Shown: positions 1-7,519 of the stretch, piece after piece | How positions within the stretch are numbered: the first letter of the stretch is position 1 | How the letters are laid out: each line of letters starts with the position of its first letter | NCBI GenBank assembly: GCA_028697875.1 | Contig: JAQVEQ010000040.1 | Coordinates: 1-16,982, forward strand | Direction of reading: 5' to 3' | Length of the DNA: 16,982 nucleotides | From: Novosphingobium sp. | GTDB taxonomy: Bacteria; Pseudomonadota; Alphaproteobacteria; Sphingomonadales; Sphingomonadaceae | The notes under the pieces: model-generated | Told to the model about the DNA's origin: nothing | Database searches by the model: none | The model's input: the letters and a program-made list of their open reading frames with translations, nothing else | Made by a program: the position numbers and the translations under genes

Positions 1-37
1 CAAATCCCGCAAATCCGCCGAATATGGCCTCATCCAT
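1..37 (-). CDS. 5' end of an unidentified gene, truncated by left window edge
   Basis: A minus-strand reading frame opens with ATG at 37-35 and stays open to the window edge, giving MDEAIFGGFAGF. The start is supported by a strong Shine-Dalgarno, GGAGG on the minus strand five bases before the ATG (about 43-47). Twelve residues are too few to name a family. Its promoter and operators would lie in 38-290, which is dense in inverted repeats. The call rests on the ribosome binding site and open frame only. Confidence 0.5.
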   Translation of the reverse strand, partial: MDEAIFGGFAGF

Positions 38-174
38 GCTGGCCTCCAAACCAGTAGCCAGCTTGAATCACAAAATCCGGCCGCCGGGAATCCCCTCGAT
101 TCATTTACAAGCAGAAAGACTCTAGGGCCACGGCGGCTCTTTCCGATCGTCGCGGCCACGGCAGCGGGTGCGCG

Positions 175-188
175 CTTTTGCGCAAAAG
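175..188. repeat. 14-bp perfect palindrome CTTTTGCGCAAAAG
   Basis: CTTTTGCGCAAAAG is identical to its reverse complement. It lies about 140 bases upstream of the left-edge gene and just left of the 201-232 inverted repeat. Symmetric sites of this length are typical targets of dimeric regulators, but I cannot name one. Confidence 0.6.
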
Positions 189-200
189 AAGTGTCAAGTC

Positions 201-232
201 GCGTTATTTCTCACAAGTATATGAAATAACGC
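201..232. repeat. 10-bp perfect inverted repeat, 12-base spacer
   Basis: The arms are GCGTTATTTC (201-210) and GAAATAACGC (223-232), perfect complements around a 12-base AT-rich spacer. The arms contain only four G/C pairs each, so as RNA this is a weak terminator and no T-tract follows. An operator is more likely. A plus-strand TATAAT begins at 233, directly beside the right arm. Confidence 0.6.
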
Positions 233-252
233 TATAATTTATGCGACACGCC

Positions 253-280
253 GCTTGACACCGTGTCAATTGTGTCAAGC
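253..280. repeat. GCTTGACAC/GTGTCAAGC inverted repeat with an extra internal GTGTCAA
   Basis: GCTTGACAC (253-261) pairs with GTGTCAAGC (272-280) around ten bases. The ten bases plus the left arm also form a second perfect palindrome, TTGACAC-C-GTGTCAA (255-269). A further GTGTCAAG lies at 191-198. Several same-sequence half-sites within 90 bases look like a multi-site operator. It sits 11 bases after the MFS stop codon, so it could also act as a hairpin in that transcript. Confidence 0.55.
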
Positions 281-290
281 AATCCGGGGG

Positions 291-1511
291 CTAGTGGTGC
301 ACGCCCTCGCCTCGTTGGGGCATCGGGGCGAACAGGCGCAGCAGGACTTGCGTTGCCGCCAGCCAGCCCGCCGCCGCCATCAGCGCAACCGGCAGGCTGT
401 ACCAGTCGGCGACCGCGCCGAACGTCCACGCGCCGAGGGCCATGCCCCCGAACGTGATCGCCTGGTAGACGGACAGGCACCGCCCGAGGATCGCGTCGGG
501 CGAGCGGACCTGCATCGCCACGTTGAGCGTCGTCAGCGTCAGGACCCAGCCGATGCCGGCCGCCACCGCGGCAAGCAGCGACAGGGCCATGCTCTGGCTG
601 AGGGCCTGCACCACATCGGCGGCGGCGAAAGTCATGGTGCCGAAGCCGATGACCCGCTCGGTCCCGAACCGGCGCATGGCCTTTCCGGCGAACAGCGCGC
701 AGCCGATCGAACTGATCCCGAACGCCCCCAGCAGGAGCCCGAAGCCGATCTCGTCCCCGCCCAGCCGGTCGCGCACCACGGCGGGGAGAAGCGCCTGGTA
801 GGCGGAAAGCCCGATGCCGACCGTCGCCCCCCGCATCAGCACCCGGCGCACCGGGCCGGACGTCAGGCAGAACTGGAGCCCCGCCTTGATCGACACGAAC
901 ATCGGCCCGCGCGTGGGCGGCTCGACTTGCGGATGCCAGCGCAGCAAGACCACGATCAGCGCGACGTAGCTCAAGGCGTTGAGCGCGAAAGCCAGGCTGA
1001 TGTCCCACAGCGAGATCAGCAGTCCGCCCAGCGCCGGACCGACGCTGCGCGCCAGATTGAAGGCGATGGAGTTGAGACTGATCGCCTGCGGCAGGTCTTG
1101 CCGCCCGACTTGCGCTCTCACCGAGGCCTGCCAGGCGGGCGCGTTGAGCGCGGTGCCGATCCCGACCAGCAGGGTCAGCAGCAGCAGCAGGAAGGGATTG
1201 ACCAGCTTCCCGTAAGTGACGAGCGCCAGCACGCCCGACGCGGCCAGCATGGCGAATTGCGCCACCAGCATCACCCGGCGGCGGTCGAAATTGTCGGCAA
1301 TCGCCCCGGCGACCACGCCGAACAGAAGGATCGGCAGCGTGGTCGACGCCTGGACCATGGCGATCAGCCGGTGCGAATCGGTCAGGTCGGTCATCAGCCA
1401 GGCGGCCGCGACCGCCTGGATCATCGAACCGACGTTGGAAAAGAGGTTGGCGATCCAGATCGCGCGGAAGGCGGGGAAGCGGAACGGGCCCAGGGTGGAA
1501 CCCGGCCCCAT
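291..1511 (-). CDS. MFS transporter, DHA3/enterobactin-exporter (MFS_3) type
   Basis: This is a 12-helix-type major facilitator protein of the inner membrane, most like the MFS_3/EntS branch of proton-driven exporters of drugs, siderophores or metabolites. The N-terminal signature LGPFRFPAFRAIWIANLFS leads into helix 1. The loop 2-3 motif A appears as GAIADNFDRRR, and many hydrophobic helices follow to the end. Homologues of this branch often run to about 530 residues with a C-terminal extra domain; this one stops right after the last helix. I start at ATG 1511, which has GGAGG four bases upstream. The frame continues to a GTG at 1574 through a low-complexity Gly/Pro repeat with a poor ribosome site. 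It lies 81-144 bases after the dehydrogenase, depending on the start, so co-transcription is possible. The substrate is unknown. Confidence 0.85.
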   Translation of the reverse strand: MGPGSTLGPFRFPAFRAIWIANLFSNVGSMIQAVAAAWLMTDLTDSHRLIAMVQASTTLPILLFGVVAGAIADNFDRRRVMLVAQFAMLAASGVLALVTYGKLVNPFLLLLLTLLVGIGTALNAPAWQASVRAQVGRQDLPQAISLNSIAFNLARSVGPALGGLLISLWDISLAFALNALSYVALIVVLLRWHPQVEPPTRGPMFVSIKAGLQFCLTSGPVRRVLMRGATVGIGLSAYQALLPAVVRDRLGGDEIGFGLLLGAFGISSIGCALFAGKAMRRFGTERVIGFGTMTFAAADVVQALSQSMALSLLAAVAAGIGWVLTLTTLNVAMQVRSPDAILGRCLSVYQAITFGGMALGAWTFGAVADWYSLPVALMAAAGWLAATQVLLRLFAPMPQRGEGVHH

Positions 1512-1564
1512 CGTTCCTCCGGGTCCCATCGCTCCGCCAGGCCCCGCGCGTTCGGGGGGTCTCG
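1511..1564 (-). repeat. 18-base imperfect tandem repeat at the MFS 5' end
   Basis: On the minus strand three 18-base units of the type GGGACCCGGAGGAACGAT lie end to end and would encode GPGG(A/T)M repeats if the upstream GTG at 1574 is used. Each unit carries a GGAG-like purine run before an ATG, so the array duplicates a ribosome-site-plus-start module. The best of these precedes ATG 1511. Edges of the array are approximate. Confidence 0.5.
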
Positions 1565-1655
1565 TCTCGTTCACCCCGCTTCGATGAAGCCCCGGACGCG
1601 CCCGGTCAACCTCGCAGCATACGTCAGCGCGCCGCCGCGCAAGCGAAAAGCCCGG

Positions 1656-2342
1656 TCAGCCCGCCCCGCCGCGCGTCACCGGGATCAACGCCCCGCTGAT
1701 CGCGCGCGCCTCGGCCGACGCGAGGAACGCGATCACGTCGGCGATTGCCTGCGGCTTCACCCAGGCGTCGAAATCGGCATCCGGCATGTCGGCACGGTTG
1801 GTGGGGGTATCGATAATGCTCGGCAGGACGGCGTTGACGGTCGCCGCGCTGCCCGACAGTTCGGCCGCCAGCGCCTCCGTCAGGCGATGGACGCCCGCCT
1901 TCGACGCCGCATAGGCGCCCATGCCGGTTTCGGCCTTGATTGCCGCGCCGGCCCCGATGTTGACGATCCGCCCCGCCGCGCTGGCCTTGACCGGAGCGAG
2001 CGCCGCCTGCGTCATCGTGGCCGAAGTCAGCACGTTCATCGTGAACATCCGCCGCCAGCTGTCGATCGCGCCGCCTTCCAGCGTTTCCCAGGTGAAGCCG
2101 CCCGCCACGTTGACCAGCACGTCGATGCCGCCGAGCGTCTCGACGATCTTCGCGACGAGCTCCCGGCAGGCCGCTTCGTCGGTCAGGTCGACGCCCGCGA
2201 AATCCAGCCCGCCGGGGTTTTCGTCCGGTGCCGACGGCGCGAAATCGACCCGGACCACCGTATCTCCCAGCTTCCCGAACGTTTCCGCCACGACCCGGCC
2301 CAGAGCGCCGAAACCGCCCGTAACCACAACATTGCGCGCCAT
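1656..2342 (-). CDS. SDR-family NAD(P)-dependent oxidoreductase
   Basis: A 228-residue Rossmann-fold short-chain dehydrogenase, a normal length for a classical SDR. The dinucleotide motif is TGGFGALG (residues 8-15). D33 at the end of strand 2 suggests preference for NAD(H). NVAGG (78-82) matches the NNAG motif, N103 the structural Asn, and Y144 with K148 the YxxxK pair. The catalytic Ser expected about 13 residues before the Tyr is absent: the segment reads NIGAGAAIKAETGMGAY, with Ala at 131. The start at ATG 2342 has an AAGGAA ribosome site at good spacing; the frame also extends upstream without SDR-like sequence, so the shorter form is preferred. It is divergent from the P-type ATPase and upstream of the MFS gene on the same strand. 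The substrate cannot be assigned. Confidence 0.9.
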   Translation of the reverse strand: MARNVVVTGGFGALGRVVAETFGKLGDTVVRVDFAPSAPDENPGGLDFAGVDLTDEAACRELVAKIVETLGGIDVLVNVAGGFTWETLEGGAIDSWRRMFTMNVLTSATMTQAALAPVKASAAGRIVNIGAGAAIKAETGMGAYAASKAGVHRLTEALAAELSGSAATVNAVLPSIIDTPTNRADMPDADFDAWVKPQAIADVIAFLASAEARAISGALIPVTRGGAG

Positions 2343-2547
2343 CGAAATTCCTTCCCCTTCGTTCCTGTCGATTCCGGCGGTCCTAACTTGGCCTGTCACT
2401 ACAGTCACGCCGTTCTTTCCCGAACGGCCCACGGCGGATTTCCGGCACTGCGAAAAGGGCGCGGCGCGGCTGTGTCCGGGCGAATGCGCATCCGCGGCAC
2501 AACTGCCTTGAAACCGCCATAGGGAGCCACCAAACTGCCCCGGCGAC
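2343..2547. promoter_or_regulatory. Divergent promoter region between SDR and P-type ATPase
   Basis: These 205 bases must hold start signals for both flanking genes. I see a perfect 6-bp inverted repeat CCGTTC-tttccc-GAACGG at 2410-2427 and a GTCAC direct repeat near 2395-2407. No canonical -35/-10 pair stands out on either strand. The left part (to about 2450) is less GC-rich than the coding DNA around it. Confidence 0.4.
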
Positions 2548-5100
2548 ATGACCGATCATCCCCCTTTGTCCCTTCACCGCGGGCTGTCCCCCAGCGAAGC
2601 CGCCGCGCGCCTCGCGGCCGACGGGCCGAACGAACTGCCCGGCGGCAAGAGCCGGTCGGTCTTCGGCATCGTTGCAGGCGTGCTGCGCGAGCCCATGCTG
2701 CTGCTGCTGCTTGCGGCGGGGCTGATCTATCTCCTGCTCGGCGACCTGCACGACGCCTTGATCCTGATGGCCTTCGCCGGACTGACCATCGTCATCGCCA
2801 TCGTGCAGGAAGCCCGCACGGAACGGGCCATCGACGCCTTGCGCGATCTCAGCATGCCGCAGGCCACGGTCGTCCGGGACGGGCGGAAAGTGACCATTCC
2901 TTCGCGCGAGGTGGTGCGCGGGGACCTGCTGGCCATTGCCGAAGGGGGGCGTATCGCAGCCGACGGCTGGATCGTGGAGACCGACGCGCTGCAAGCGGAC
3001 GAGGCGATCCTGACCGGCGAATCGGTCCCGGTTTCCAAGATCGCGCTCGACGGGCCGGAACCGGACGAGCCGCCGCTGCCAGGCGGGGACGGCGTGCCCT
3101 ATGCCTATTCGGGAACGCTCGTGGTGCGCGGCACCGGGCTGATCCGGGTTTCCGCCACCGGGCCGCGCAGCCGTATCGGCGCGATCGGCCAGTCGCTGGC
3201 GACACTGGAAAGCGAAACGCCGCGCCTGACCTTGCAGACCCGGCACCTGGTACGCTGGGTCGCGGCGGCGGGCATCGGCGTCAGCGTGCTGGCGGTGGTG
3301 CTGTACGGGCTGCTCCGGGGCGGCTGGCTGGACGGGCTGCTTTCCGGCATCGCGCTCGCCATGTCGATGCTGCCGGAAGAACTGCCGGTGGTGCTGACCC
3401 TGTTCATGACCATGGGCGCGCTGCGCATGTCGCGCTCCCGCGTTTTGGCCCGGCGCGGCACGACAATCGAGACGCTCGGCGCCGCCACCGTGCTGTGCAC
3501 CGACAAGACCGGCACGCTGACGCAGAACCGGATGGAGATCGAGGAGCTGCGGCTGCCGGACGGGGCCGGTTTCCGGCCCGGCGATGACGGCGCCGTCTTT
3601 CCCGAGGCATTCGTCCGCCTGGCGCGCACCGGGATTCTCGCCTGCCCGGAAGACCCCTTCGACCCAATGGAAAAGGCCTTCCACGAACTTGCCGCGCGCC
3701 ACCCCGCGGCCCCCTTGCGCGACCACGCGGAGAACGGCTGGGCGCTGCACCACCACTATGCGCTGGACCCCGGCCTCCTCGCCATGTCGCAAGTCTGGGG
3801 CAACGGCCGGCAGGAAGACAGGCTGGTCGCGGCCAAGGGCGCGCCCGAAGCGATCGCCGACCTGTGCGGCCTTTCCGCCGCCGAACGGCAGGCGATGGAG
3901 GCCACGGTGTCCGGCATGGCGGCGCGGGGGCTGCGCGTGCTGGGCGTGGCCGAGGCCAGCTGGGGCGACGCAACCTTGCCGGAAAGCCAGCGGCATTTCG
4001 CCTTCACCTTCGCTGGGCTGGTGGGCCTGGCCGACCCCGTCCGCGACACCGTGCCTGGTGCCGTGGAAGAATTGCAGGCGGCGGGAATCCGGGTGGTCAT
4101 GATTACCGGCGACTATCCTGTCACTGCCAGCGCCATTGCCGAAAAGGCCGGCATCGCACCCGGCGGCGTCATGTCGGGCGGGGAAATGGCCGCTATCGAC
4201 GATACGGAACTCGCCCGGCGCATCGGTTCCATCGCGGTCTTTGCCCGGGTCATGCCCGAACAGAAACTGCGGATCGTGCGCGCGCTCAAGGCGGCGGGGG
4301 AAGTCGTCGCCATGACCGGCGACGGCGTGAACGACGCTCCCTCGCTCAAGGCCGCCCATATCGGCATCGCCATGGGGAAACGGGGCACGGACGTCGCGCG
4401 CGAGGCATCCTCGATCGTGCTGCTGGACGACGATTTCGGCGCGATCGTGACCGCCGTGCGGCTGGGGCGGCGGATCTACGACAACATCCGCAAGGCGACC
4501 GGCTTCATCTTCGCGGTCCACTTACCGATCGCGGGGCTGGCCATCGCCCCGCTGCTGACCGGCTGGCCGCTGATCCTCGGCCCGGTCCACATCGCTCTGC
4601 TCGAAATGATTATCGACCCGGTCTGCTCGCTCTCGTTCGAAGCCGAACAGGAAGAGGCCGACATCATGCGCCGCAAGCCGCGCGCGCCGGACAGCCCGCT
4701 GGTTTCGCGCAGCCTGCTGACCTGGGCCGCCCTGCAGGGTGCCGCGGCCGTGCTCCTGCTGCTGGGCCTTGCCGCCTGGGCAAACCTCTCGGGCCTGGAA
4801 GAGCCGGTCGTGCGGGCGACCTGCTTTGCCGGCCTGATCGCGGCCGTCCTGATCCTGGTCATGGCCAACCGCTCCTTCCAGGCCAGGCATCGCAAGGGCC
4901 ACAATCTGACATTCGCCGTCATTCTCGGCACGGTAGCGGCGATTTTCGCACTGCTGTTCCTTGCCCCGCCGGTCGCGAGCCTGTTCCACTTCGCCGTACT
5001 GGAAGGCCCGGGCATCGCAGCCATCGCAGTGATGGCCGTGGCGCTCATCGGCCTGCTCACCGCGATCAAGGGACGCTTCCGCGCCACCTTCACCCGCTGA
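2548..5100 (+). CDS. P2-type cation-translocating P-type ATPase
   Basis: An 850-residue inner-membrane pump that couples ATP hydrolysis to cation transport. It has an N-terminal cation-ATPase domain, then the actuator motif TGES (156-159), the phosphorylated aspartate D319 in DKTGTLT, the nucleotide-binding KGAPE (430-434), TGD (520-522) and the hinge TGDGVNDAP (590-598). Helix M4 carries PEELP (276-280) and M6 carries LEMIIDPVCSLSFEAE with E686 and D690. It has no heavy-metal-binding domain and no CPC motif, so copper or zinc P1B transport is unlikely. The family includes Ca2+ pumps, but the M6 residues differ from the SERCA pattern, so calcium is a guess and manganese or another cation is possible. 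No strong Shine-Dalgarno precedes ATG 2548; AGGGAG at 2521-2526 is too distant. It converges on the antiporter gene with 10 bases between stops. Confidence 0.93.
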   Translation: MTDHPPLSLHRGLSPSEAAARLAADGPNELPGGKSRSVFGIVAGVLREPMLLLLLAAGLIYLLLGDLHDALILMAFAGLTIVIAIVQEARTERAIDALRDLSMPQATVVRDGRKVTIPSREVVRGDLLAIAEGGRIAADGWIVETDALQADEAILTGESVPVSKIALDGPEPDEPPLPGGDGVPYAYSGTLVVRGTGLIRVSATGPRSRIGAIGQSLATLESETPRLTLQTRHLVRWVAAAGIGVSVLAVVLYGLLRGGWLDGLLSGIALAMSMLPEELPVVLTLFMTMGALRMSRSRVLARRGTTIETLGAATVLCTDKTGTLTQNRMEIEELRLPDGAGFRPGDDGAVFPEAFVRLARTGILACPEDPFDPMEKAFHELAARHPAAPLRDHAENGWALHHHYALDPGLLAMSQVWGNGRQEDRLVAAKGAPEAIADLCGLSAAERQAMEATVSGMAARGLRVLGVAEASWGDATLPESQRHFAFTFAGLVGLADPVRDTVPGAVEELQAAGIRVVMITGDYPVTASAIAEKAGIAPGGVMSGGEMAAIDDTELARRIGSIAVFARVMPEQKLRIVRALKAAGEVVAMTGDGVNDAPSLKAAHIGIAMGKRGTDVAREASSIVLLDDDFGAIVTAVRLGRRIYDNIRKATGFIFAVHLPIAGLAIAPLLTGWPLILGPVHIALLEMIIDPVCSLSFEAEQEEADIMRRKPRAPDSPLVSRSLLTWAALQGAAAVLLLLGLAAWANLSGLEEPVVRATCFAGLIAAVLILVMANRSFQARHRKGHNLTFAVILGTVAAIFALLFLAPPVASLFHFAVLEGPGIAAIAVMAVALIGLLTAIKGRFRATFTR

Positions 5101-5110
5101 CGCGCGGCGC

Positions 5111-6121
5111 TCAGTGGCCGTGCAGGTAGATGGTGTAGGACGTGAGCAGGTAGACCGCGAGCAGCGAAAGGCTGATCCAGCCGATCACGCCGAAGAAACG
5201 GTTGCCAGGCCGGTACAGCAGCCCGACGATCAGGATCCCGGCCATGATCGACCCAGCAAAGGCCGTAACCGCATGGGCCGGGGACACGGCCGAGAACAGC
5301 GACCCCTGGCTATAGGCGAGATCGTCGAGCGCGATGACGAGGATCACGAACAGGTTGCTGCCCAGCAGGTTGCCGATCGCCATGTCGGCGGAACCGAGGC
5401 GCAGGGCGGTGATGGTCACGACCAGTTCGGGCAGCGAAGTCGCCCCTGCGACAAACAGCGTGCCGACGAACGTGGTCTTCCACTCCATCGCTTCTGCCAC
5501 CGCAAGGCCGGCGAAAGGCAGCAAGGCCCCGACCCCGCCCACGATCAGGGCCGCGAGGCCGTAATAGGCAATGGCCCGCCCAAGCGATTCCCCCTCGCCC
5601 GGCCCCTCCGGCTCTCCGGCAGTGACGTGCGGCCGCCGGTCGTAGAAGAAGGCCGCGCGCATCGCGACGAAGTAGAGCACCAGGAGGAACGGCGAATAGA
5701 CGCTGACATGGCCAATCCGGAAATCGAGCCCGTCGTGCGCAACCAGCACCAGCGCCCCGACGAAGCCGATCAGGATCACGCCGAAGCCCGCGGTCAGGAT
5801 ATGGCCCTGGTCGATCCGCCGCCAGACCGGCTCTTCCCGCGACAGCGCGTCCAGTACCACCAGCATGACGAGGTTGAAGATGCAGCTGCCCAGCGCATCG
5901 CCCATGGCGATGTTCGGCGCGTCCGCCAGCGCGGAGGCGCTGATTCCGGTATAGAGTTCCGGCAAGGACGTGGCCGTCGCCAGCATGACGAGCCCGGCCC
6001 AGCTTTGCGACATCCCCGTCAGCCGGGCGATCCGTTCGCCGTTGCGGGTCAGGATCGGCCCGGCGACACCGATAGTGGCCACGCAAGCCGCGAACTCGAG
6101 CCAGGCGAGGACGATGGTCAT
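5111..6121 (-). CDS. Sodium/calcium exchanger family (CaCA) antiporter
   Basis: A 336-residue inner-membrane antiporter with two inverted halves. The alpha-1 repeat includes ATATSLPELYTG (48-59, E55) and GDALGSCIFN (74-83). The alpha-2 repeat includes GATSLPELVV (226-235, E232) and GNLLGSNLF (250-258). These acidic residues form the cation site in the family. A charged cytoplasmic loop near 160-180 separates the halves, as in bacterial YrbG/CaxA-type proteins. Members exchange Ca2+ (or other divalent ions) for Na+ or H+. The start codon lies nine bases after the PepSY gene stop, so it is very likely the last gene of the siderophore operon and translated in step with it. Which ion it carries is not determined by the sequence. 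Confidence 0.92.
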   Translation of the reverse strand: MTIVLAWLEFAACVATIGVAGPILTRNGERIARLTGMSQSWAGLVMLATATSLPELYTGISASALADAPNIAMGDALGSCIFNLVMLVVLDALSREEPVWRRIDQGHILTAGFGVILIGFVGALVLVAHDGLDFRIGHVSVYSPFLLVLYFVAMRAAFFYDRRPHVTAGEPEGPGEGESLGRAIAYYGLAALIVGGVGALLPFAGLAVAEAMEWKTTFVGTLFVAGATSLPELVVTITALRLGSADMAIGNLLGSNLFVILVIALDDLAYSQGSLFSAVSPAHAVTAFAGSIMAGILIVGLLYRPGNRFFGVIGWISLSLLAVYLLTSYTIYLHGH

Positions 6122-6130
6122 GCCCCCGAC

Positions 6131-7519
6131 CTATCCGAGTTCGTGCCGGAATTCCAATGGACAAACGCCCCAGGGGTTCAGAGCTACAACAATCCCTATC
6201 GCCACGATGCCCAGCACCAGTGCCGCCTGCATAGCGCGCCGGACGGGCATGGCCGTTCCGGCAGCGGCGCCAGCCGCGACGATCAGCGCCGCCGCCCCCC
6301 AGAAGACCGGCGCAAGCGGCGCGGCGTTGCCCGCTGCCAGGCGGACGAGGAACGTGACGGCCAGCGCGACCGGAATGCCCCAGACCACGCCGTCCCACCC
6401 GGCGCGCAGGCGCGGATGGCGAAAGCCGCGCCGCTCGCGCTTGCCGAGCCAGATCGACGTGCCGGTGGCCACGACAACGCACAGGGCAAGCCCCAGCACG
6501 GCATAGGCAAGCTTCACGGCGAGGCCGCCGAAATTGCCGAAGTGCAGCTTGTAGCCAGATGCGACGGCCTGCTGGCCCACGGCCCCGTCGGCGAGGCCCG
6601 TCGTCCCGAGGAAACGGCCTTCGGTATCGAAACCGTAGTATTCGCCGAAGATGAGCCGCCGGGGATGATCGGCAATGACCTGGGTATGCTGCCCGGCGGT
6701 CAGCGGATCGTGCACGATCACGTAAGTGGGCGTCACGCCGGGAAAACGGCGGGCCATCGTGTGCAAGGACGCCGCCACGTCCGGAACCCCGGCGGGCCGC
6801 GCATCCGGTTGCCCTTCCTCGCCGAAAATGGGCGCATAGGCGGCCTCGATATCGCCGCCATGGAACGCCGTCGCCAGCCCCTGCCCGTTGATGGTGGCCA
6901 GACCGATCGCCGCGCCGGTCAATGCGACCGCCAGACCGAAGGGCAGGGTCCACACGCCCAGCCGGTTGTGCCAGTCGGCCAGCCCCACCCCGCCCCGGTC
7001 GCGCGCGCGCAGTCGGAAGGCGTCGCGGAAGATCCGGGGATGGGCCAGAATGCCGGTCAGGCTGACGGCAATCAGCATCACGCCCAGAATCCCGACCACG
7101 GTCAAGCCGATCAGCGAAGGCAGAGTCAGCGTGTAGTGCAGTTCGAGCAGGAACTCCGTCCATGCATCATGTTCGGGCATGGCGATCGCGCCATTCGCGT
7201 CCACGTGGACCGCCTGGTTGTCGGTGGTGACAGTCGTGCGCGGCAGGGCCTCGACCGGCAAGTGGACGAAGAGGTGTTCCGTCTGCGGCTTGCCCTTTTC
7301 GCTCGCCAGCACGCGGACGACGGCGGCCTGCACCGCTTCGGGCGCGATCCGCGTCATTTCGGGCGCATCGGGCTGCTCGGCCCGCTGCCATTCCTCGGCA
7401 AAGACGCTCAACCCGCCGGTCAGGCAGACGAGATAGAGCAGCGCACTGGCGAGCAGGCCGATCGCGGCATGGGCCGAAAGCCCGCGCTGGACCAGCCCCC
7501 TGTTCACGATCCCGCTCAC
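6131..7519 (-). CDS. PepSY-associated TM protein, FoxB/PiuB-like siderophore reductase
   Basis: A 462-residue inner-membrane protein of the PepSY_TM family. A first helix at about 18-40 is followed by a periplasmic PepSY-like region (about 45-125), helices near 136-160 and 186-210, a second soluble region (about 215-325), a helix near 334-358 and two or three C-terminal helices (about 378-450). Histidines near helix ends (H17, H128, H160, H184, H326) are candidate haem ligands. FoxB, a known relative, reduces ferric siderophores at the inner membrane, and the upstream siderophore receptor supports that role here. The start is a GTG that overlaps the stop of the previous gene by one GTGA unit, with GGAG upstream at 7528-7531. 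The haem binding is inferred from relatives. Confidence 0.85.
   Translation of the reverse strand: MSGIVNRGLVQRGLSAHAAIGLLASALLYLVCLTGGLSVFAEEWQRAEQPDAPEMTRIAPEAVQAAVVRVLASEKGKPQTEHLFVHLPVEALPRTTVTTDNQAVHVDANGAIAMPEHDAWTEFLLELHYTLTLPSLIGLTVVGILGVMLIAVSLTGILAHPRIFRDAFRLRARDRGGVGLADWHNRLGVWTLPFGLAVALTGAAIGLATINGQGLATAFHGGDIEAAYAPIFGEEGQPDARPAGVPDVAASLHTMARRFPGVTPTYVIVHDPLTAGQHTQVIADHPRRLIFGEYYGFDTEGRFLGTTGLADGAVGQQAVASGYKLHFGNFGGLAVKLAYAVLGLALCVVVATGTSIWLGKRERRGFRHPRLRAGWDGVVWGIPVALAVTFLVRLAAGNAAPLAPVFWGAAALIVAAGAAAGTAMPVRRAMQAALVLGIVAIGIVVALNPWGVCPLEFRHELG

Larger units (their letters stand above)
38..290. promoter_or_regulatory. Repeat-rich intergenic region upstream of the left-edge gene
   Basis: This stretch lies between the end of the MFS gene and the start of the left-edge gene, both on the minus strand. 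It holds a 14-bp perfect palindrome (175-188), a 10-bp inverted repeat around a 12-base spacer (201-232), a 9-bp inverted repeat (253-280) and several copies of GTGTCAA. It is AT-rich at 200-245, unlike its surroundings. No convincing minus-strand promoter was found at normal spacing. Its likely role is transcriptional control of the left-edge gene, perhaps with termination of the MFS transcript. Confidence 0.45.

Noticed and set aside
233..238. Perfect TATAAT on the plus strand as a promoter
   Set aside because: No -35 box lies at normal spacing and no plus-strand gene follows until 2548. It may be a by-product of the AT-rich repeat.
255..2522. Long plus-strand open frame of 755 codons opposite the MFS and SDR genes
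   Set aside because: It is rich in Arg, Gln and Asp, matches no family and lies opposite two genes with clear motifs. High GC content makes such antisense frames common.
2521..2526. AGGGAG as the ribosome site of the P-type ATPase
   Set aside because: It lies 21 bases before the ATG, too far to act at that codon. No nearer in-frame start fits it.
2383..4521. 712-codon minus-strand frame opposite the P-type ATPase
   Set aside because: It has the low-complexity composition of an antisense shadow, and the plus-strand ATPase motifs are complete.
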